Part shown: positions 1-9,602 of the stretch, piece after piece
Layout of the letters: each line of letters opens with the position of its first letter
Numbering within the stretch: the first letter of the stretch is position 1
NCBI RefSeq assembly: GCF_002872335.1
Contig: NZ_NJAG01000016.1
Location: forward strand, 1 to 64,000
Source of the DNA: Siphonobacter sp. BAB-5405
GTDB taxonomy: Bacteria > Bacteroidota > Bacteroidia > Cytophagales > Spirosomataceae
DNA: 64,000 nucleotides
Reading direction: 5' to 3'
Made by a program: the position numbers and the translations under genes
The notes under the pieces: model-generated
Database searches by the model: none
The model's input: only the letters and a program-made list of their open reading frames with translations
What the model was told of the DNA's origin: nothing

Positions 1-1
1 T

Positions 2-349
2 ATTGAGAATAACCCGGTAACTTCATATACTTCTAATCAATATACAGATGAAAGCAACAGAACTGTTTTTTCTATGGGTCAATCAAGCAATGGTACATGG
101 GAAATAACTACTTATGATTATAGTAAGAATCCAGTTGAATACAGAACTCACACAGTTGCAGGGCATTATCATACTCATCCTAATGGCGTGAATCAGGATA
201 TAGCTAGCGATAATGATAAGGCATTTGCTACAAATGCATACCTTGGTATGCCAAAATATATTCTAAATTCATCAAATATTGTACACTATACTTCATATGG
301 TGAAGGCAATAAACAAAATTTACATTCCGTTTGTCCAACTATTAACTAA
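2..349 (+). CDS. C-terminal part of a JAMM/DUF4329-like domain protein (5' truncated by window edge)
   Basis: The frame is open from base 2 to the stop at 349, so 115 residues are visible and the start lies outside the window. The core shows GHYHTHP followed nine residues later by SDND, which matches the HxHP...SxxD metal site of JAMM/MPN+ peptidase-like domains and of DUF4329. In Bacteroidota this domain is commonly the C-terminal tip of RHS or polymorphic-toxin proteins. That role is inferred here because the upstream part is missing. A small secreted protein follows 9 bases later and could be a partner or immunity protein. Confidence 0.6.
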   Translation: MENNPVTSYTSNQYTDESNRTVFSMGQSSNGTWEITTYDYSKNPVEYRTHTVAGHYHTHPNGVNQDIASDNDKAFATNAYLGMPKYILNSSNIVHYTSYGEGNKQNLHSVCPTIN

Positions 350-358
350 CTTGTAAGG

Positions 359-943
359 ATGAAATACATATTATTCTGCTTCTTAATAACTTTTTTCTAC
401 TGCCAACAAAGCTATGCTCAACAGAGCATTACAGTGCCGTGCCACGAGGTGGAACAAGTAAACCTTGCTACGGATTCAATCAAATTCAAGATACTTTCTA
501 GATTTATTGATAAATGCATTTATGAAAAGAGATTCAGTGCCATTTATGATAAAGGGATTGTTCACTTGATTCAATTTACTAACTCAGAAGGAAAATTATG
601 TTGGCATCTGATACCAAGAATTGACGATAGCTATAAAAATAATCCTCCTAGTCAGTTTATGGATTTCTTAGGAGATATTATTTTAGTGTTTCAAGGCAAT
701 CAATCGGGTTCTCGAGTTCAGAGCACTAAAAATAAAGAAGCATTAAATGGCTGTTTAGAAAAAATTATTGGGGATAGAGTTTTTACTAGCCCTACTATAA
801 AAAGTCGTTGGACCAGTGATGTGTTACCAATAATTAACAAGCAAAGATCAGAAGGTAATCGTAGAAATCTCCTTGGAAATGCTGGTGAAATAATTATTGT
901 TTTCAATCCTGATGGTACTTATCAAACCATTATTCCAGCTTAG
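359..943 (+). CDS. Secreted hypothetical protein downstream of the JAMM-domain gene
   Basis: 194 residues. The N-terminus has a clear Sec signal (KYILFCFLITFFYC, then cleavage near SYAQQ), so the product is periplasmic or exported. I recognise no family. The gene starts 9 bases after the preceding stop and both end at the terminator at 945-976, so they form the tail of one operon. An immunity or chaperone role for the upstream protein is possible but unsupported beyond the gene order. Confidence 0.6.
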   Translation: MKYILFCFLITFFYCQQSYAQQSITVPCHEVEQVNLATDSIKFKILSRFIDKCIYEKRFSAIYDKGIVHLIQFTNSEGKLCWHLIPRIDDSYKNNPPSQFMDFLGDIILVFQGNQSGSRVQSTKNKEALNGCLEKIIGDRVFTSPTIKSRWTSDVLPIINKQRSEGNRRNLLGNAGEIIIVFNPDGTYQTIIPA

Positions 944-944
944 T

Positions 945-976
945 AAAAAAGCCTGCTTGTGTAAGCAGGCTTTTTT
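945..976 (+). terminator. Intrinsic terminator (bidirectional)
   Basis: Perfect 8-bp arms GCCTGCTT/AAGCAGGC with a 4-base loop, flanked by A6 on the left and T6 on the right. It ends the plus-strand operon and may also stop transcription arriving on the minus strand from the virus-like element. Confidence 0.9.
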
Positions 977-1037
977 ATTCATTAACAACCTCAAATATAA
1001 ATCAATACTATAATTATAATAATTAATAGCAAACTAA

Positions 1038-2324
1038 TCATCCTACTCCCAAGTACGTCTGCCTATCCTTTAAACGAATTGTATCTTGGAAACCATTTAC
1101 CCGTAACATCACATCAAGTGGTTTAGCATTCAGTACCGGATTGTGCCCCACCACCACATACTTACCCCCATTCTTTACAACCCTTACGAGCGGATGCCGG
1201 TTTTTCTTCGCGGCTAGAGCTTCGTTTGACGTCCACGACTTGCCCCCATCGAGGGAAATTTCAGGGATCAGAAATTCGGGTTTGCCCTGGCGAATATCGT
1301 TGACCAGACTTGCCCGGTAGAATCCCGAAATCAGGGCTTCATCGACATCGAAATACTGGTTTCGACCGGCAACGTCCCAGTTGATGAGTCCTTTTGCACC
1401 CGTCAGCAATAAAAAGAGCGGTACTGCGTGAGCAATATGCTCCGGAATGTACATCTGGCCGGTTACGTCCATTTTCCACCAGAAAGACACCTGTGGTATG
1501 GTAGGATCAACGGCTCTGGCCTGCTCAGTCACGTGAGCGGCTGAATACAGCCAGTCCCCATTTTCAAACCAACTACTCTGAATGTATGGGTAGGGATCAT
1601 CCATATTCGTTACGCCCGAAAAATAGGGAGCAAAATAGGTACGACCTACATTACTTCCCGTCACGTTGTAATCGCTGTTGGCAATCGTCATGCCCAGGTA
1701 GTCCACATACTTCACACCTAGTTCAGCACGGGCGTACACGGCCAGCTCGCGGCATACCGTCGCGTACTCTGGCGTATGCTCATCGTTTTCAATGTCTATA
1801 TTGAGTACATCAATCCCGCCCGGATTGTGCGAGTTTATCTCCCGCTGCAAACGGGCTTTATTCTCAGAAAGCGTTGCGTAGCTGATCGGCAGGGCAAAGA
1901 AGTTCCGGTACAGGATCAAAAACCGTTTCCCCTGGGGAAGCGTATAATCGGTCTTTTTTACGTTGATGTGCGATACGCCCCGGCTGTAAAGCGTTTTCGA
2001 CATTACTTCATTCAACACCAAGCCATCCCAGATAAAGTATTCATCCTTGTTAAGTTGGAAAACCGGAAATTTCTCGGGTTTGAAATCCTGCGTCTGGGTC
2101 TGCTTTTCGTAAGGGGCTCCGTAGATGTATTTCAGGCGATTACTCGGTTGATCTTCTACCTTTCCATCCGGAGGGACGAGCCCTTTATTTTTCCGGCTTT
2201 CATACCAGATCAGCCATGCCGCCACGGCGACCGCCACGGCCACACCGCCCCAGAGCAGCAGGTTATTTTGAGAGCCTTTCGATTTGGGCAATTTCGGCAA
2301 TACAGACGACAGATTAAATTTCAC
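1038..2324 (-). CDS. Membrane-anchored TIM-barrel-like (GH18-like?) virion/surface protein
   Basis: 428 residues. A single membrane segment lies at about 24-41 (LLLWGGVAVAVAVAAWLIWY), then a large outer domain. The stretch NIDIENDE resembles the DxDxE-type strand of GH18-like TIM barrels, but catalysis is not proven. The C-terminal region (SLDGGKSW, then RHPLVRVV) also occurs at the end of the neighbouring 715-residue protein, so the two share a module, probably a beta-sandwich. The start overlaps the upstream stop by four bases (ATGA). It is the last gene of the element. Likely an adsorption or surface-degrading virion protein (inference). Confidence 0.6.
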   Translation of the reverse strand: MKFNLSSVLPKLPKSKGSQNNLLLWGGVAVAVAVAAWLIWYESRKNKGLVPPDGKVEDQPSNRLKYIYGAPYEKQTQTQDFKPEKFPVFQLNKDEYFIWDGLVLNEVMSKTLYSRGVSHINVKKTDYTLPQGKRFLILYRNFFALPISYATLSENKARLQREINSHNPGGIDVLNIDIENDEHTPEYATVCRELAVYARAELGVKYVDYLGMTIANSDYNVTGSNVGRTYFAPYFSGVTNMDDPYPYIQSSWFENGDWLYSAAHVTEQARAVDPTIPQVSFWWKMDVTGQMYIPEHIAHAVPLFLLLTGAKGLINWDVAGRNQYFDVDEALISGFYRASLVNDIRQGKPEFLIPEISLDGGKSWTSNEALAAKKNRHPLVRVVKNGGKYVVVGHNPVLNAKPLDVMLRVNGFQDTIRLKDRQTYLGVG

Positions 2325-4468
2325 GGACGTACGTCGTTAAGAGTGGATACGATGATAGAATGAACGGTATGGCTTTTAAGTGATAGTGGAAACTGTTTGC
2401 CCAGGTACCGGACGATGATTTCCTGCGGAGCCGTGCCCAGGTGCGTCGGCTGGCCTGCCGTGGCTACAATCAGCAGCTCACCGTTTGCGTAAGCACCCCG
2501 CACGAATGGCCGTACGTCCTGATGCTCGTCGAGTAGCTTCATGCCGGGCCGTTTATCAGTTTGCCACGTCTGACCGCCATCGAGGGAAAATTCCAGTTGG
2601 ATATTGTAGACCGTGACGGGATTGTTCCAGAAACGATTGAACTGGAAGGCTCGCCACTTCCCCGCTTCGATGTAGTCCTGACCGATCTTGCGGGGCCGTG
2701 AATCCGTCCAGTTGTACAAGCCGCCGCCGAATCGGTACGAGCCCGTGACGTAGCCCCACACGGCCATACTTTCCAGTACCCAGTTTCCGACTTCGGGCCA
2801 GTTGTAAGACGACCACCGCACTTGCTTTCCGTTTTCTACGTAGTACCGCCGCTCGCCGCCGTCGTCTCCCCCCTCATAAATATTCATCAACCATTCAATA
2901 TTGCCGGGCCGGTGCCCATCGGGCAAAGATTGAAAAAACGAATCCGTCCAACCCAGTTTTGCAATGATCGGGTGCAATGATTTTTGAGCGTAGTCCGCCT
3001 GGGAAACGTACAGTTTACCCGCACCAATGACGCTGGATTCGTGGTTTGGATCATCCCAAAAAAACGAGGGTAAATGAAAGTAAGGTAGGGTACCCTGAAA
3101 GACCGTTACCCCCGCCTGACGAAACATTTCGTAGCGTTCGTAATTACCCAGCCATCCAAACGGGGCTTTCTCGGAGCCTCCCGGCGTGTTACATAAACTG
3201 TTATGGGATGAACAGTACACCTGAAACTGCACCTGCGGATACTGACTTTTTACCTCCCGGATGGCCTGACAAAGCAGCTTCACCCCAATATAGGTATACG
3301 GGGCTTCTTCCAAATCCAAATCCAGCAGGGCCGGGTGATTCTCCCAGCCCGCGTCTTTCTGCGTGTCAATGGCGTACGCTTTTACAGCATTGTAAATATC
3401 CTGATAGCGTTTTTCTACACCCGGCTTATCAATCCAACCCTTGGGAAAAACGTTACTGTACATCATGCGGTACACGCCGGTGTTTTCGGGCAAATGGTAG
3501 GTGGCCAGAATTTCCCGGAAACGCTCCATTTTAATGCCCTTTTGATTCCACTCGGGATGGTAGAAACCGCCGTACAGGTCGGCTAGTTGGCCCAGGTGGA
3601 TATAGTTGATCTTACCCGCCCGGACTAATTCTACCTGAGCCTCAAACCCTAAATCCGTCGAAACAATATTAATTGCACCAGCCGGAAGGGTATACCCGGG
3701 GATTTCTTTCAGGGCAGATAGTCCCGTCTCTTTCGTGAGCTGCAGACGTGAAATTTCACCCGTTTGTACTGGGCTAGGAATCGTACTATGATTCTGAGTT
3801 TCCTCTTTTACGTTTTGCGTAGGCGGCAGCATAGGTTTGGGCGAATAGATTACCCGTCCCGATTCAAAAACGTAGTCGGTTTCCTGACCGGATGCTACAG
3901 GTACCGACTTCCCTTCAATGTCAGCAGTCAGACCGAAAACCTTAGAATCAATTAGGTCTTTCAGGTACGCGTAGAAAGGCAGGTACGAATAGTTAGCGAA
4001 ATACTCGTTTTGCTTCAATCCGGGTTGTCCATAGTTATTCTCATCAGCCATGGACGTACGGACGACAAATACAGGTTTTGAGCCGATCAGTCCGAAACTC
4101 ACCTTTTCGTAGCGAAACGTAGCCTCTTGCGGGACTTTGAGCGTGAAGAGTACATCCCCTTCCTGGAGCCGTCCGGAGGCATGAACATTCAGCAGATCAG
4201 CCGGTGCCGTAATAACGGGCACCTGTGTTAGGGGCGGCGTTACGGGCAGATTCGATACGTCTTTTTTAGTTAATACCCGAAACTCACCTTTGGAATTAAT
4301 CGAAGTCAAATCGCCCGTTTCATCATCGATGAATAGCATTTCGCCCGTAGAAACAGGACTTTGTTTAACCTGAGACTTTGTAAGCCTGGGAATAAATACG
4401 GGCGAAAATTGTTGAGCCTGTGCCATCACTCCCGATAGCAGCAGAACAAGAAGAAGTAACTTTTTCAT
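2321..4468 (-). CDS. Large secreted multidomain surface protein with TIM-barrel-like domain
   Basis: 715 residues, using the ATG at 4468 because it opens a good signal peptide (KKLLLLVLLLSGVMAQAQ). Residues about 90-235 form a domain clearly homologous to the N-terminal domain of the protein at 16973-17617: both have GRLxxGD, KPVxVxR, KQNEY and TDYV. The middle is TIM-barrel-like with LDLDLEEA, resembling a GH18-type acidic strand. The C-terminus has the SLDGGxxW module shared with the downstream protein. Upstream lie ATCCAACCC and a cluster of phased GACGGC repeats. It is a candidate receptor-binding or glycan-degrading protein; no virion role is proven. Confidence 0.62.
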   Translation of the reverse strand: MKKLLLLVLLLSGVMAQAQQFSPVFIPRLTKSQVKQSPVSTGEMLFIDDETGDLTSINSKGEFRVLTKKDVSNLPVTPPLTQVPVITAPADLLNVHASGRLQEGDVLFTLKVPQEATFRYEKVSFGLIGSKPVFVVRTSMADENNYGQPGLKQNEYFANYSYLPFYAYLKDLIDSKVFGLTADIEGKSVPVASGQETDYVFESGRVIYSPKPMLPPTQNVKEETQNHSTIPSPVQTGEISRLQLTKETGLSALKEIPGYTLPAGAINIVSTDLGFEAQVELVRAGKINYIHLGQLADLYGGFYHPEWNQKGIKMERFREILATYHLPENTGVYRMMYSNVFPKGWIDKPGVEKRYQDIYNAVKAYAIDTQKDAGWENHPALLDLDLEEAPYTYIGVKLLCQAIREVKSQYPQVQFQVYCSSHNSLCNTPGGSEKAPFGWLGNYERYEMFRQAGVTVFQGTLPYFHLPSFFWDDPNHESSVIGAGKLYVSQADYAQKSLHPIIAKLGWTDSFFQSLPDGHRPGNIEWLMNIYEGGDDGGERRYYVENGKQVRWSSYNWPEVGNWVLESMAVWGYVTGSYRFGGGLYNWTDSRPRKIGQDYIEAGKWRAFQFNRFWNNPVTVYNIQLEFSLDGGQTWQTDKRPGMKLLDEHQDVRPFVRGAYANGELLIVATAGQPTHLGTAPQEIIVRYLGKQFPLSLKSHTVHSIIVSTLNDVRP

Positions 4469-4515
4469 AGGGTTGGATAATGGGGGGTACGCTACTTTCT
4501 TTCCTTCCGGATCCT

Positions 4516-4611
4516 GACGGCAGTTATGCCGGAAAATGACGGCGGCTCTACCTGGCTTCGACGGCATTCCTACCATGGCCATTGACGGCATTTTTGACGG
4601 CCGACGACGGC
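4516..4611. repeat. Six spaced GACGGC repeats upstream of the 715-aa gene
   Basis: GACGGC begins at 4516, 4538, 4560, 4584, 4596 and 4606, with spacings of 22, 22, 24, 12 and 10, close to multiples of one helical turn. They fill the 147-base gap between two minus-strand genes. A regulatory binding array is the natural reading, but none is known to me. Confidence 0.55.
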
Positions 4612-4615
4612 AGAA

Positions 4616-5383
4616 TTACTTTTTCGTCAATACGACCGCCGAAAACAGCCCGACGACGACCACGGCGGCAGCTACCAATGCGTAGGGAAACCAGGGCTGA
4701 ATGGTGATGCCTTGCGGCTCGTAGTCCTTCTGATCGTACCAATCCGGAGCCGCTTTACCTGGATCTCCCTGGGTGGGGTCCGAGGGCTCGGACCATACGC
4801 CACGATCGCCGGGTTGTTGAGCAGTACCATTCCCCGTAAACGAGCTGGGAACGCCACCACCACTGGGATTAAAGGCCACCGCGTCTTTATGCGTGACGGG
4901 TACTTTATCCTGAATGAAGTTCACCACGTCGGCCCGACTAATCTGGCCGTCTTTGTTGAAATCGAGGGCTTTGTTTCCGTTGTAGCCCGCCGTCCCTTTG
5001 GCAAAGCAGATCGTCGCGTTTGAGCTGCGTAGGTACTGAGGAGCAAACGTAACGATGTACAAATCACCCAGGGAACGAATCGGACCTTTCCAGTCCATGG
5101 CGGCTTTGATGTAGGCTTCGACTAAATCAAGCTGCTGGAGGTGATTCATACGGTAAATTTCAGCCAGACTCTTTTTGGTGATTTTCACCGTTGCATTGGT
5201 GAATTGAATCAGACCCACCGCACTATTCCCGTTTTTCGCCTGTGGATTGAGTTTGGATTCCTGATACATGACTACCATCAGCCACTCGGGGAGAATATTC
5301 AGCCGCTTCGAGATCGCGGTTAATTTGTTGACCCACTGGCTTTTAATGCCAGCGGGGATGTACTCGATATAGGGCCATTCCAT
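4616..5383 (-). CDS. Membrane-anchored SLT-type lytic transglycosylase with EF-hand-like loop
   Basis: 255 residues. Residues 41-62 contain ESKLNP...GLIQFT, the signature of soluble lytic transglycosylase-like domains, with E42 as expected catalytic acid. At 141-152 DFNKDGQISRAD fits a calcium-binding EF-hand/dockerin loop. A low-complexity linker leads to a C-terminal membrane segment (about 229-252) ending in TKK, the same tail-anchor layout as many neighbours. It would cleave peptidoglycan from a membrane-tethered position, in entry or release of the virus (inference). It ends 147 bases before the next gene. Confidence 0.78.
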   Translation of the reverse strand: MEWPYIEYIPAGIKSQWVNKLTAISKRLNILPEWLMVVMYQESKLNPQAKNGNSAVGLIQFTNATVKITKKSLAEIYRMNHLQQLDLVEAYIKAAMDWKGPIRSLGDLYIVTFAPQYLRSSNATICFAKGTAGYNGNKALDFNKDGQISRADVVNFIQDKVPVTHKDAVAFNPSGGGVPSSFTGNGTAQQPGDRGVWSEPSDPTQGDPGKAAPDWYDQKDYEPQGITIQPWFPYALVAAAVVVVGLFSAVVLTKK

Positions 5384-5387
5384 GTGC

Positions 5388-6674
5388 TTACTCCTTTCTT
5401 AGTGCCACAATTAAAAAGGTGATTACTCCCAACAGGGCAACCGCGATTTCTACCGTATAATCCTTGTCTTTTTTGGGGTTGGGGGGCACTGCCAGCGTAT
5501 CAGGCTTTGTATTCGTCTGCGTAGCTGGCTTCACCGGCACGTACGGGGTAAGAAGGGCCATCTGACTATTAATCGAATTGGCCCAGAGCGTTGAAGCCTT
5601 CCGGAGCCCGGCCACGTTCAAATGCAGATCGTCGTAGCGATCCGCTGACGACAGATTCAGAATTTCATCCGCACCGGGTTTGAGTTGGTTTAAATCCGCG
5701 TCGTAATCCGGACCCGTGTAGCATTTGGGTACGTTTTTGATGGTCAGCTCCTGAGCCTGCCGTACTTCCGTTAGATAGAGAATACTACCATCTTGCTTGC
5801 GACCGCAAACACTCGCCCGGTTGATCAGCCAGGGAACGTCGGGGGCGTATTGGCGGGTGGTTTCAATCAGGGTTTTATAGTAGCCTGCTACCTGCTCGGG
5901 CGTACGCTGCTTATCGTTTTCGCCGTGGTGAGATAAAACAGCCCGGATACCCGTTTTTGAGATGATCTTTTCGAGCACCTGTTTCTGCGTTCCCCAGGGC
6001 ATGGGCTTTTCCCAGTTAAAAACCTGACCCGGTGCCCGCTCTCCGTCTGGATTATCGAAATAGCCGTATTTCTGGCCGCGAATCCCTTTTTCCCACATTT
6101 CCAGGTTGGACCCTCCGTAGGCAACATTTATGACCAATACCGGAACGTTGAATTTCTCGGAGAGTTGGTGAGCCATGTTGCCCCAGTGTTGGGGGTCAGA
6201 GCCGATGGCAACCTGACTCCGAAGCGAGACGGGAACGAACTTGAACTGAATGTAAGAGGGGTCCAGCTTCTGATTGTACAAATCACTAACCGCCGCATTG
6301 TCAAAGTCCAGAGTAATTACCCGTTCCCCGATGGGTAAATCCGTTGGATATCCTTTTCCGTTGTTTGAGGCGATGGAGTGCCCGGATACCAGAAACACAT
6401 CACCGACGCCGATTTTCTGCGTCTGCGTTTCGCCTTTTTCGTCAGCGGCAATCAGGTTGTACCAGCCTTTTTTTACCGTCAGGGTGTCGTTGAATTTACC
6501 CGCCGATACGGACAAAGTAACTTCCAGCTCGGTACCCCAACCCTCTTTTACGGGTACGAGCTTAATAAACACCGACGAAACGGATAAATCACACGTACCG
6601 CTGATGGGCAGTACCGCCCGGTCGGTTTCGTCGCGTTGAATAACCAGGTTGGCAGGGGTTTGAAACGTTATCAT
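5388..6674 (-). CDS. Membrane-anchored SGNH/sialate-O-acetylesterase-like hydrolase
   Basis: 428 residues. An N-terminal beta domain precedes an SGNH-type hydrolase: VSGHS puts the nucleophile at S100, SHHGEND at 248-254 fits block III, and DDLHLN at 349-354 supplies the Asp/His pair. This resembles sialate O-acetylesterases that remove acetyl groups from surface glycans. A Pro/Lys-rich linker leads to a C-terminal membrane segment (VEIAVALLGVITFLIVAL) and RKE. The start overlaps the upstream stop (ATGA). A virion-borne esterase that edits host polysaccharide is the likely role, by analogy with phage spikes. Confidence 0.72.
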   Translation of the reverse strand: MITFQTPANLVIQRDETDRAVLPISGTCDLSVSSVFIKLVPVKEGWGTELEVTLSVSAGKFNDTLTVKKGWYNLIAADEKGETQTQKIGVGDVFLVSGHSIASNNGKGYPTDLPIGERVITLDFDNAAVSDLYNQKLDPSYIQFKFVPVSLRSQVAIGSDPQHWGNMAHQLSEKFNVPVLVINVAYGGSNLEMWEKGIRGQKYGYFDNPDGERAPGQVFNWEKPMPWGTQKQVLEKIISKTGIRAVLSHHGENDKQRTPEQVAGYYKTLIETTRQYAPDVPWLINRASVCGRKQDGSILYLTEVRQAQELTIKNVPKCYTGPDYDADLNQLKPGADEILNLSSADRYDDLHLNVAGLRKASTLWANSINSQMALLTPYVPVKPATQTNTKPDTLAVPPNPKKDKDYTVEIAVALLGVITFLIVALRKE

Positions 6675-8860
6675 GACTTTTTGAGGAATTGCTTCGTAGT
6701 TTTATCTAATTCGCCTTCTTTTTTCTTCCGGATGGTTACGTTCTGGCTTCCCGTATCCACGCCTACCAGATCATATTTGCCCGGCTTACCCGCCCACTTC
6801 TTTAGATTCTCAGCCGTGGGAGCGAGTACCTTTTTATGCGTATGGGGATTATCCATCAGCTGCGAGCGGGTACTTCGGTAGGTTTCGTTAAACTGACGAC
6901 CCGTTTTAATGACCGCGACCGGCGACATCTTACTTTTGAGTTTACCTGCTGCTGCCTCGCGTTGCTTTTTGAGCTGGGCGGGTTTGGTTGCCTTTTTCGG
7001 GGCGGGTTTCACCACCTTAGCGGCTACGGCCTTGCGTTTGGCCGTCCGAGCTACCTTCACGGCTTTGATCTTTTTCACGGTAGCTGAAGCCTTCCGGCCC
7101 GCTTTGGCTTTCGCGGTTGATTTTTTCTTAGGCACTAATGCTACGTACTCTCCGTTGCTATTCATGGCTAGTTTCGGCGTAGCTGGCTTCTTTTTTACTG
7201 CTTTTTTCAAGCGAGAAACTTTCGTTTTACGTGGGGTTTTAGTGGGTTTCTTCTCGGCGGGTTTTTCTTCGGCTTTGGGTCGCCAATCTTTGATCTCATC
7301 GTAGGGTACCGTCCGAGTCCATGAATAACCCGTAGTTACGGTTACGCTCTTTTCATTAATACGGACGATTTCTCGCCATCCATCCCAAAATTTCACCGCC
7401 GTTGCCCCTGCTTTTTTTAGGACTTCTTTACTCACCACAACTACCCCACTAGCGGCTAATTCAGCTAGTTTTCGTTGATAGAAAGCTAGTTTTTCAACAG
7501 CATCTAAATAGCCGTCTCGGGTTTCGAAGGTGCCCGGTTTCCACTTTTTTTGATAGGTATTGATGGTCTTCTGATTTTCCTTAATTCGACGCATCAAATA
7601 CCCTTTGTCTTTGAGCTGGGAAGCGTCCGCGGTAATCTGAGCCGAAACCGCCCGCTGATCGTAGTAATCCGCTTTCTTTTCTCCCTGGACTCCACGACGC
7701 ATGGCATCGTCGGATTTCTGAATCAAACGCCGGTGCCCCCGTTCGGAATGGTGCCCGACTAGGATCGGTTGTCCCATTGGAATAACCCGCAGCATATCGA
7801 CCGCCTTATTTTGACTACGGTAGGCTTCATCGCGGGTTTTATCAGCTTTCACCGCGTACCGATCTGAGCGATTCTCTGCCCGCTCCCGCTTCAAATCGAA
7901 CCGTTCTTCATAGCTGGTACGCTCACCAATAGGAGCCGCCTCGGGAATCCCGTATTCCTTGAGCTGACTTTTCAGATACGTTGCCCGGTCGTAGGTTGCC
8001 TTGGATATCCACGCCCCTTTAGGCCGTGAAAACAGGCAGTGCCGTTTGATGAACGTTTGTTGCTGCACGTCCAGCTTTTGCCACTGAAGCTGTGAGCTGT
8101 GAATCTCCAGCTTTTGCGTTTCCCGGTTTTTCAGGTAATAAATGGGGGCTTCATCCGGATCAACGTACGGGGAAGCCGCTTTTTTAGGAGCTGGTTTTTT
8201 GCGTCCCAGGGCTTTTTTCAGGGACGTAACTTTGGCTTTACGGGGTTTACTACGCATGGGGTACGCGGGTCGGTTTTTAGTGGCAATCAGGATGGATTCA
8301 ACGACTTTGATTTGCTGATCGTCGGGCAAATCGAATAAATCCTCTTTGCAGCGTTCCACGTCCAGCAAAGGCCCGAAATACAGGTTTGGGCTTTTGATGA
8401 AGTCCTGAGCTTCTTTCTGTAGTTCGGGTTTGGGCAGGATGGCTAGGGCATGATCGACAAAACATTGAATGTCCTCACTGTCCACGGCTACTTTGGAAAG
8501 TTTCCGCTCGATGGCCGTGCGTTCCTGCTGCTGCTCCGTAAGCCGGGTTCTCAGGTAAGTTTCCAGGCTTTTCGATGAGTCGTGCGATTCGGTAAAATCA
8601 ATGATGGCTCCGATTACAAAATCTTCCTCTAAAAAGGAAAATTGCTCGTAGGCTTTGATGTCCTGAGCGATCAAATCCAGCGAGCGGCCCTTACCTACCG
8701 GGGCCAGCCACATTTTACGAAGCCCCGGAGTCATGCGGTTTTTATCACCAAAACGCTCGTAACTACCCGACGAAATCGGGATGAGCCGGTACACCAGCGT
8801 AGCCACCGCATCCGCGAGCGTTTGAATTTCCAATTTGACCGCTAGGGTTCTGTTACTCAT
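6671..8860 (-). CDS. DUF3560-domain protein with histone-like Lys-rich tails
   Basis: 729 residues. Residues about 318-420 match DUF3560 (RAENRSDRYAVKAD, GQPILVGHHSERGHRR, KKADYYDQRA), a family of plasmid and phage proteins of unknown function. Residues 530-680 are an Ala/Lys/Pro-rich, H1-like basic tail, and another basic patch lies at 205-230. A short motif, KVTSLKKAL...KKPA at 210-224 and KVSRLKKAV..KKPA at 547-560, appears twice and resembles repeats in the next protein. DNA binding or compaction inside the particle is likely but unproven. Confidence 0.68.
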   Translation of the reverse strand: MSNRTLAVKLEIQTLADAVATLVYRLIPISSGSYERFGDKNRMTPGLRKMWLAPVGKGRSLDLIAQDIKAYEQFSFLEEDFVIGAIIDFTESHDSSKSLETYLRTRLTEQQQERTAIERKLSKVAVDSEDIQCFVDHALAILPKPELQKEAQDFIKSPNLYFGPLLDVERCKEDLFDLPDDQQIKVVESILIATKNRPAYPMRSKPRKAKVTSLKKALGRKKPAPKKAASPYVDPDEAPIYYLKNRETQKLEIHSSQLQWQKLDVQQQTFIKRHCLFSRPKGAWISKATYDRATYLKSQLKEYGIPEAAPIGERTSYEERFDLKRERAENRSDRYAVKADKTRDEAYRSQNKAVDMLRVIPMGQPILVGHHSERGHRRLIQKSDDAMRRGVQGEKKADYYDQRAVSAQITADASQLKDKGYLMRRIKENQKTINTYQKKWKPGTFETRDGYLDAVEKLAFYQRKLAELAASGVVVVSKEVLKKAGATAVKFWDGWREIVRINEKSVTVTTGYSWTRTVPYDEIKDWRPKAEEKPAEKKPTKTPRKTKVSRLKKAVKKKPATPKLAMNSNGEYVALVPKKKSTAKAKAGRKASATVKKIKAVKVARTAKRKAVAAKVVKPAPKKATKPAQLKKQREAAAGKLKSKMSPVAVIKTGRQFNETYRSTRSQLMDNPHTHKKVLAPTAENLKKWAGKPGKYDLVGVDTGSQNVTIRKKKEGELDKTTKQFLKKS

Positions 8861-8862
8861 AA

Positions 8863-9594
8863 CTATTTGCGTTTGGCTTCTTTGAGGGCAAGGCGTTTGG
8901 CCTGGGAACGGGAAATTTTACGAATGCGGATGGTACGGGTGGATACGACCGGACTATTTAGGTGGATCTGATCGGCCCGTTTGAGAATCTTACCAAACTC
9001 TGAATTGGCAAACTTTCCCGATTTTGTCCTGGCTACCGATTTGCGAACGGCTTTCACTGGATCATTCTTTGGGATCGGCTTCTTTTTACCGATCAGCGAT
9101 GCTACCGAAATCGTCTGCCGCGAGGGTCTGCGAGTGGGTTTACTAGCGGATACCGTTTTGCGAACGGCTTTCACCGGATCGTTCTTTTTAATCGGCTTTC
9201 TTTTGCGGACCAGGTTAGAAACCAGAATTTTCTTTCCTTTTGGAGACTTCACCACCGTAAGGCCCGGCAACATGGCTGGCATTGCCTTTGAATCCGGCTG
9301 GATGTCGTACATTTTCATACGGGCATCGGCCTTTACTACTTCGTTGGGATACTGTTGCCGTAGTTGCCGTAACTGGGTACGGGCGTATTCAATAGCCCGC
9401 TGAGTTTCACCTTTCACTTTCTCGCTCGGAAAATGGCGAATGGCCTGTAGTTCGTGCATTCGCTGGGTGATAACGATATAGTTTTCAGTGGCACTAGCCG
9501 CGTTTTCTGATTTGGTGCCGCCAAACGATTCTGAGCCTCGATAATAGATTGATCTATTCATATCCCGCAGCTCGGAGGCAGTGTATTTTTTCAT
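8863..9594 (-). CDS. Basic DNA-binding-like protein with internal duplication
   Basis: 243 residues, very Lys/Arg-rich. An internal repeat is obvious: residues 122-146 and 161-186 both carry a V.xL...KKPIxKNDPVKAVRK-type unit. The C-terminus ends in a highly basic stretch. No catalytic motif is visible. With the DUF3560 protein just downstream and the H1-like 66-residue protein at 18820, it forms a set of three basic proteins that could condense the genome. The GGGTTGGAT element lies at 9606-9614, inside the end of the upstream gene. Confidence 0.6.
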   Translation of the reverse strand: MKKYTASELRDMNRSIYYRGSESFGGTKSENAASATENYIVITQRMHELQAIRHFPSEKVKGETQRAIEYARTQLRQLRQQYPNEVVKADARMKMYDIQPDSKAMPAMLPGLTVVKSPKGKKILVSNLVRKRKPIKKNDPVKAVRKTVSASKPTRRPSRQTISVASLIGKKKPIPKNDPVKAVRKSVARTKSGKFANSEFGKILKRADQIHLNSPVVSTRTIRIRKISRSQAKRLALKEAKRK

Positions 9595-9602
9595 GGGGTT
9601 TG

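Noticed and set aside
3046-3534. Plus-strand frames opposite the large surface genes
   Set aside because: They are opposite-strand shadows of well supported genes.
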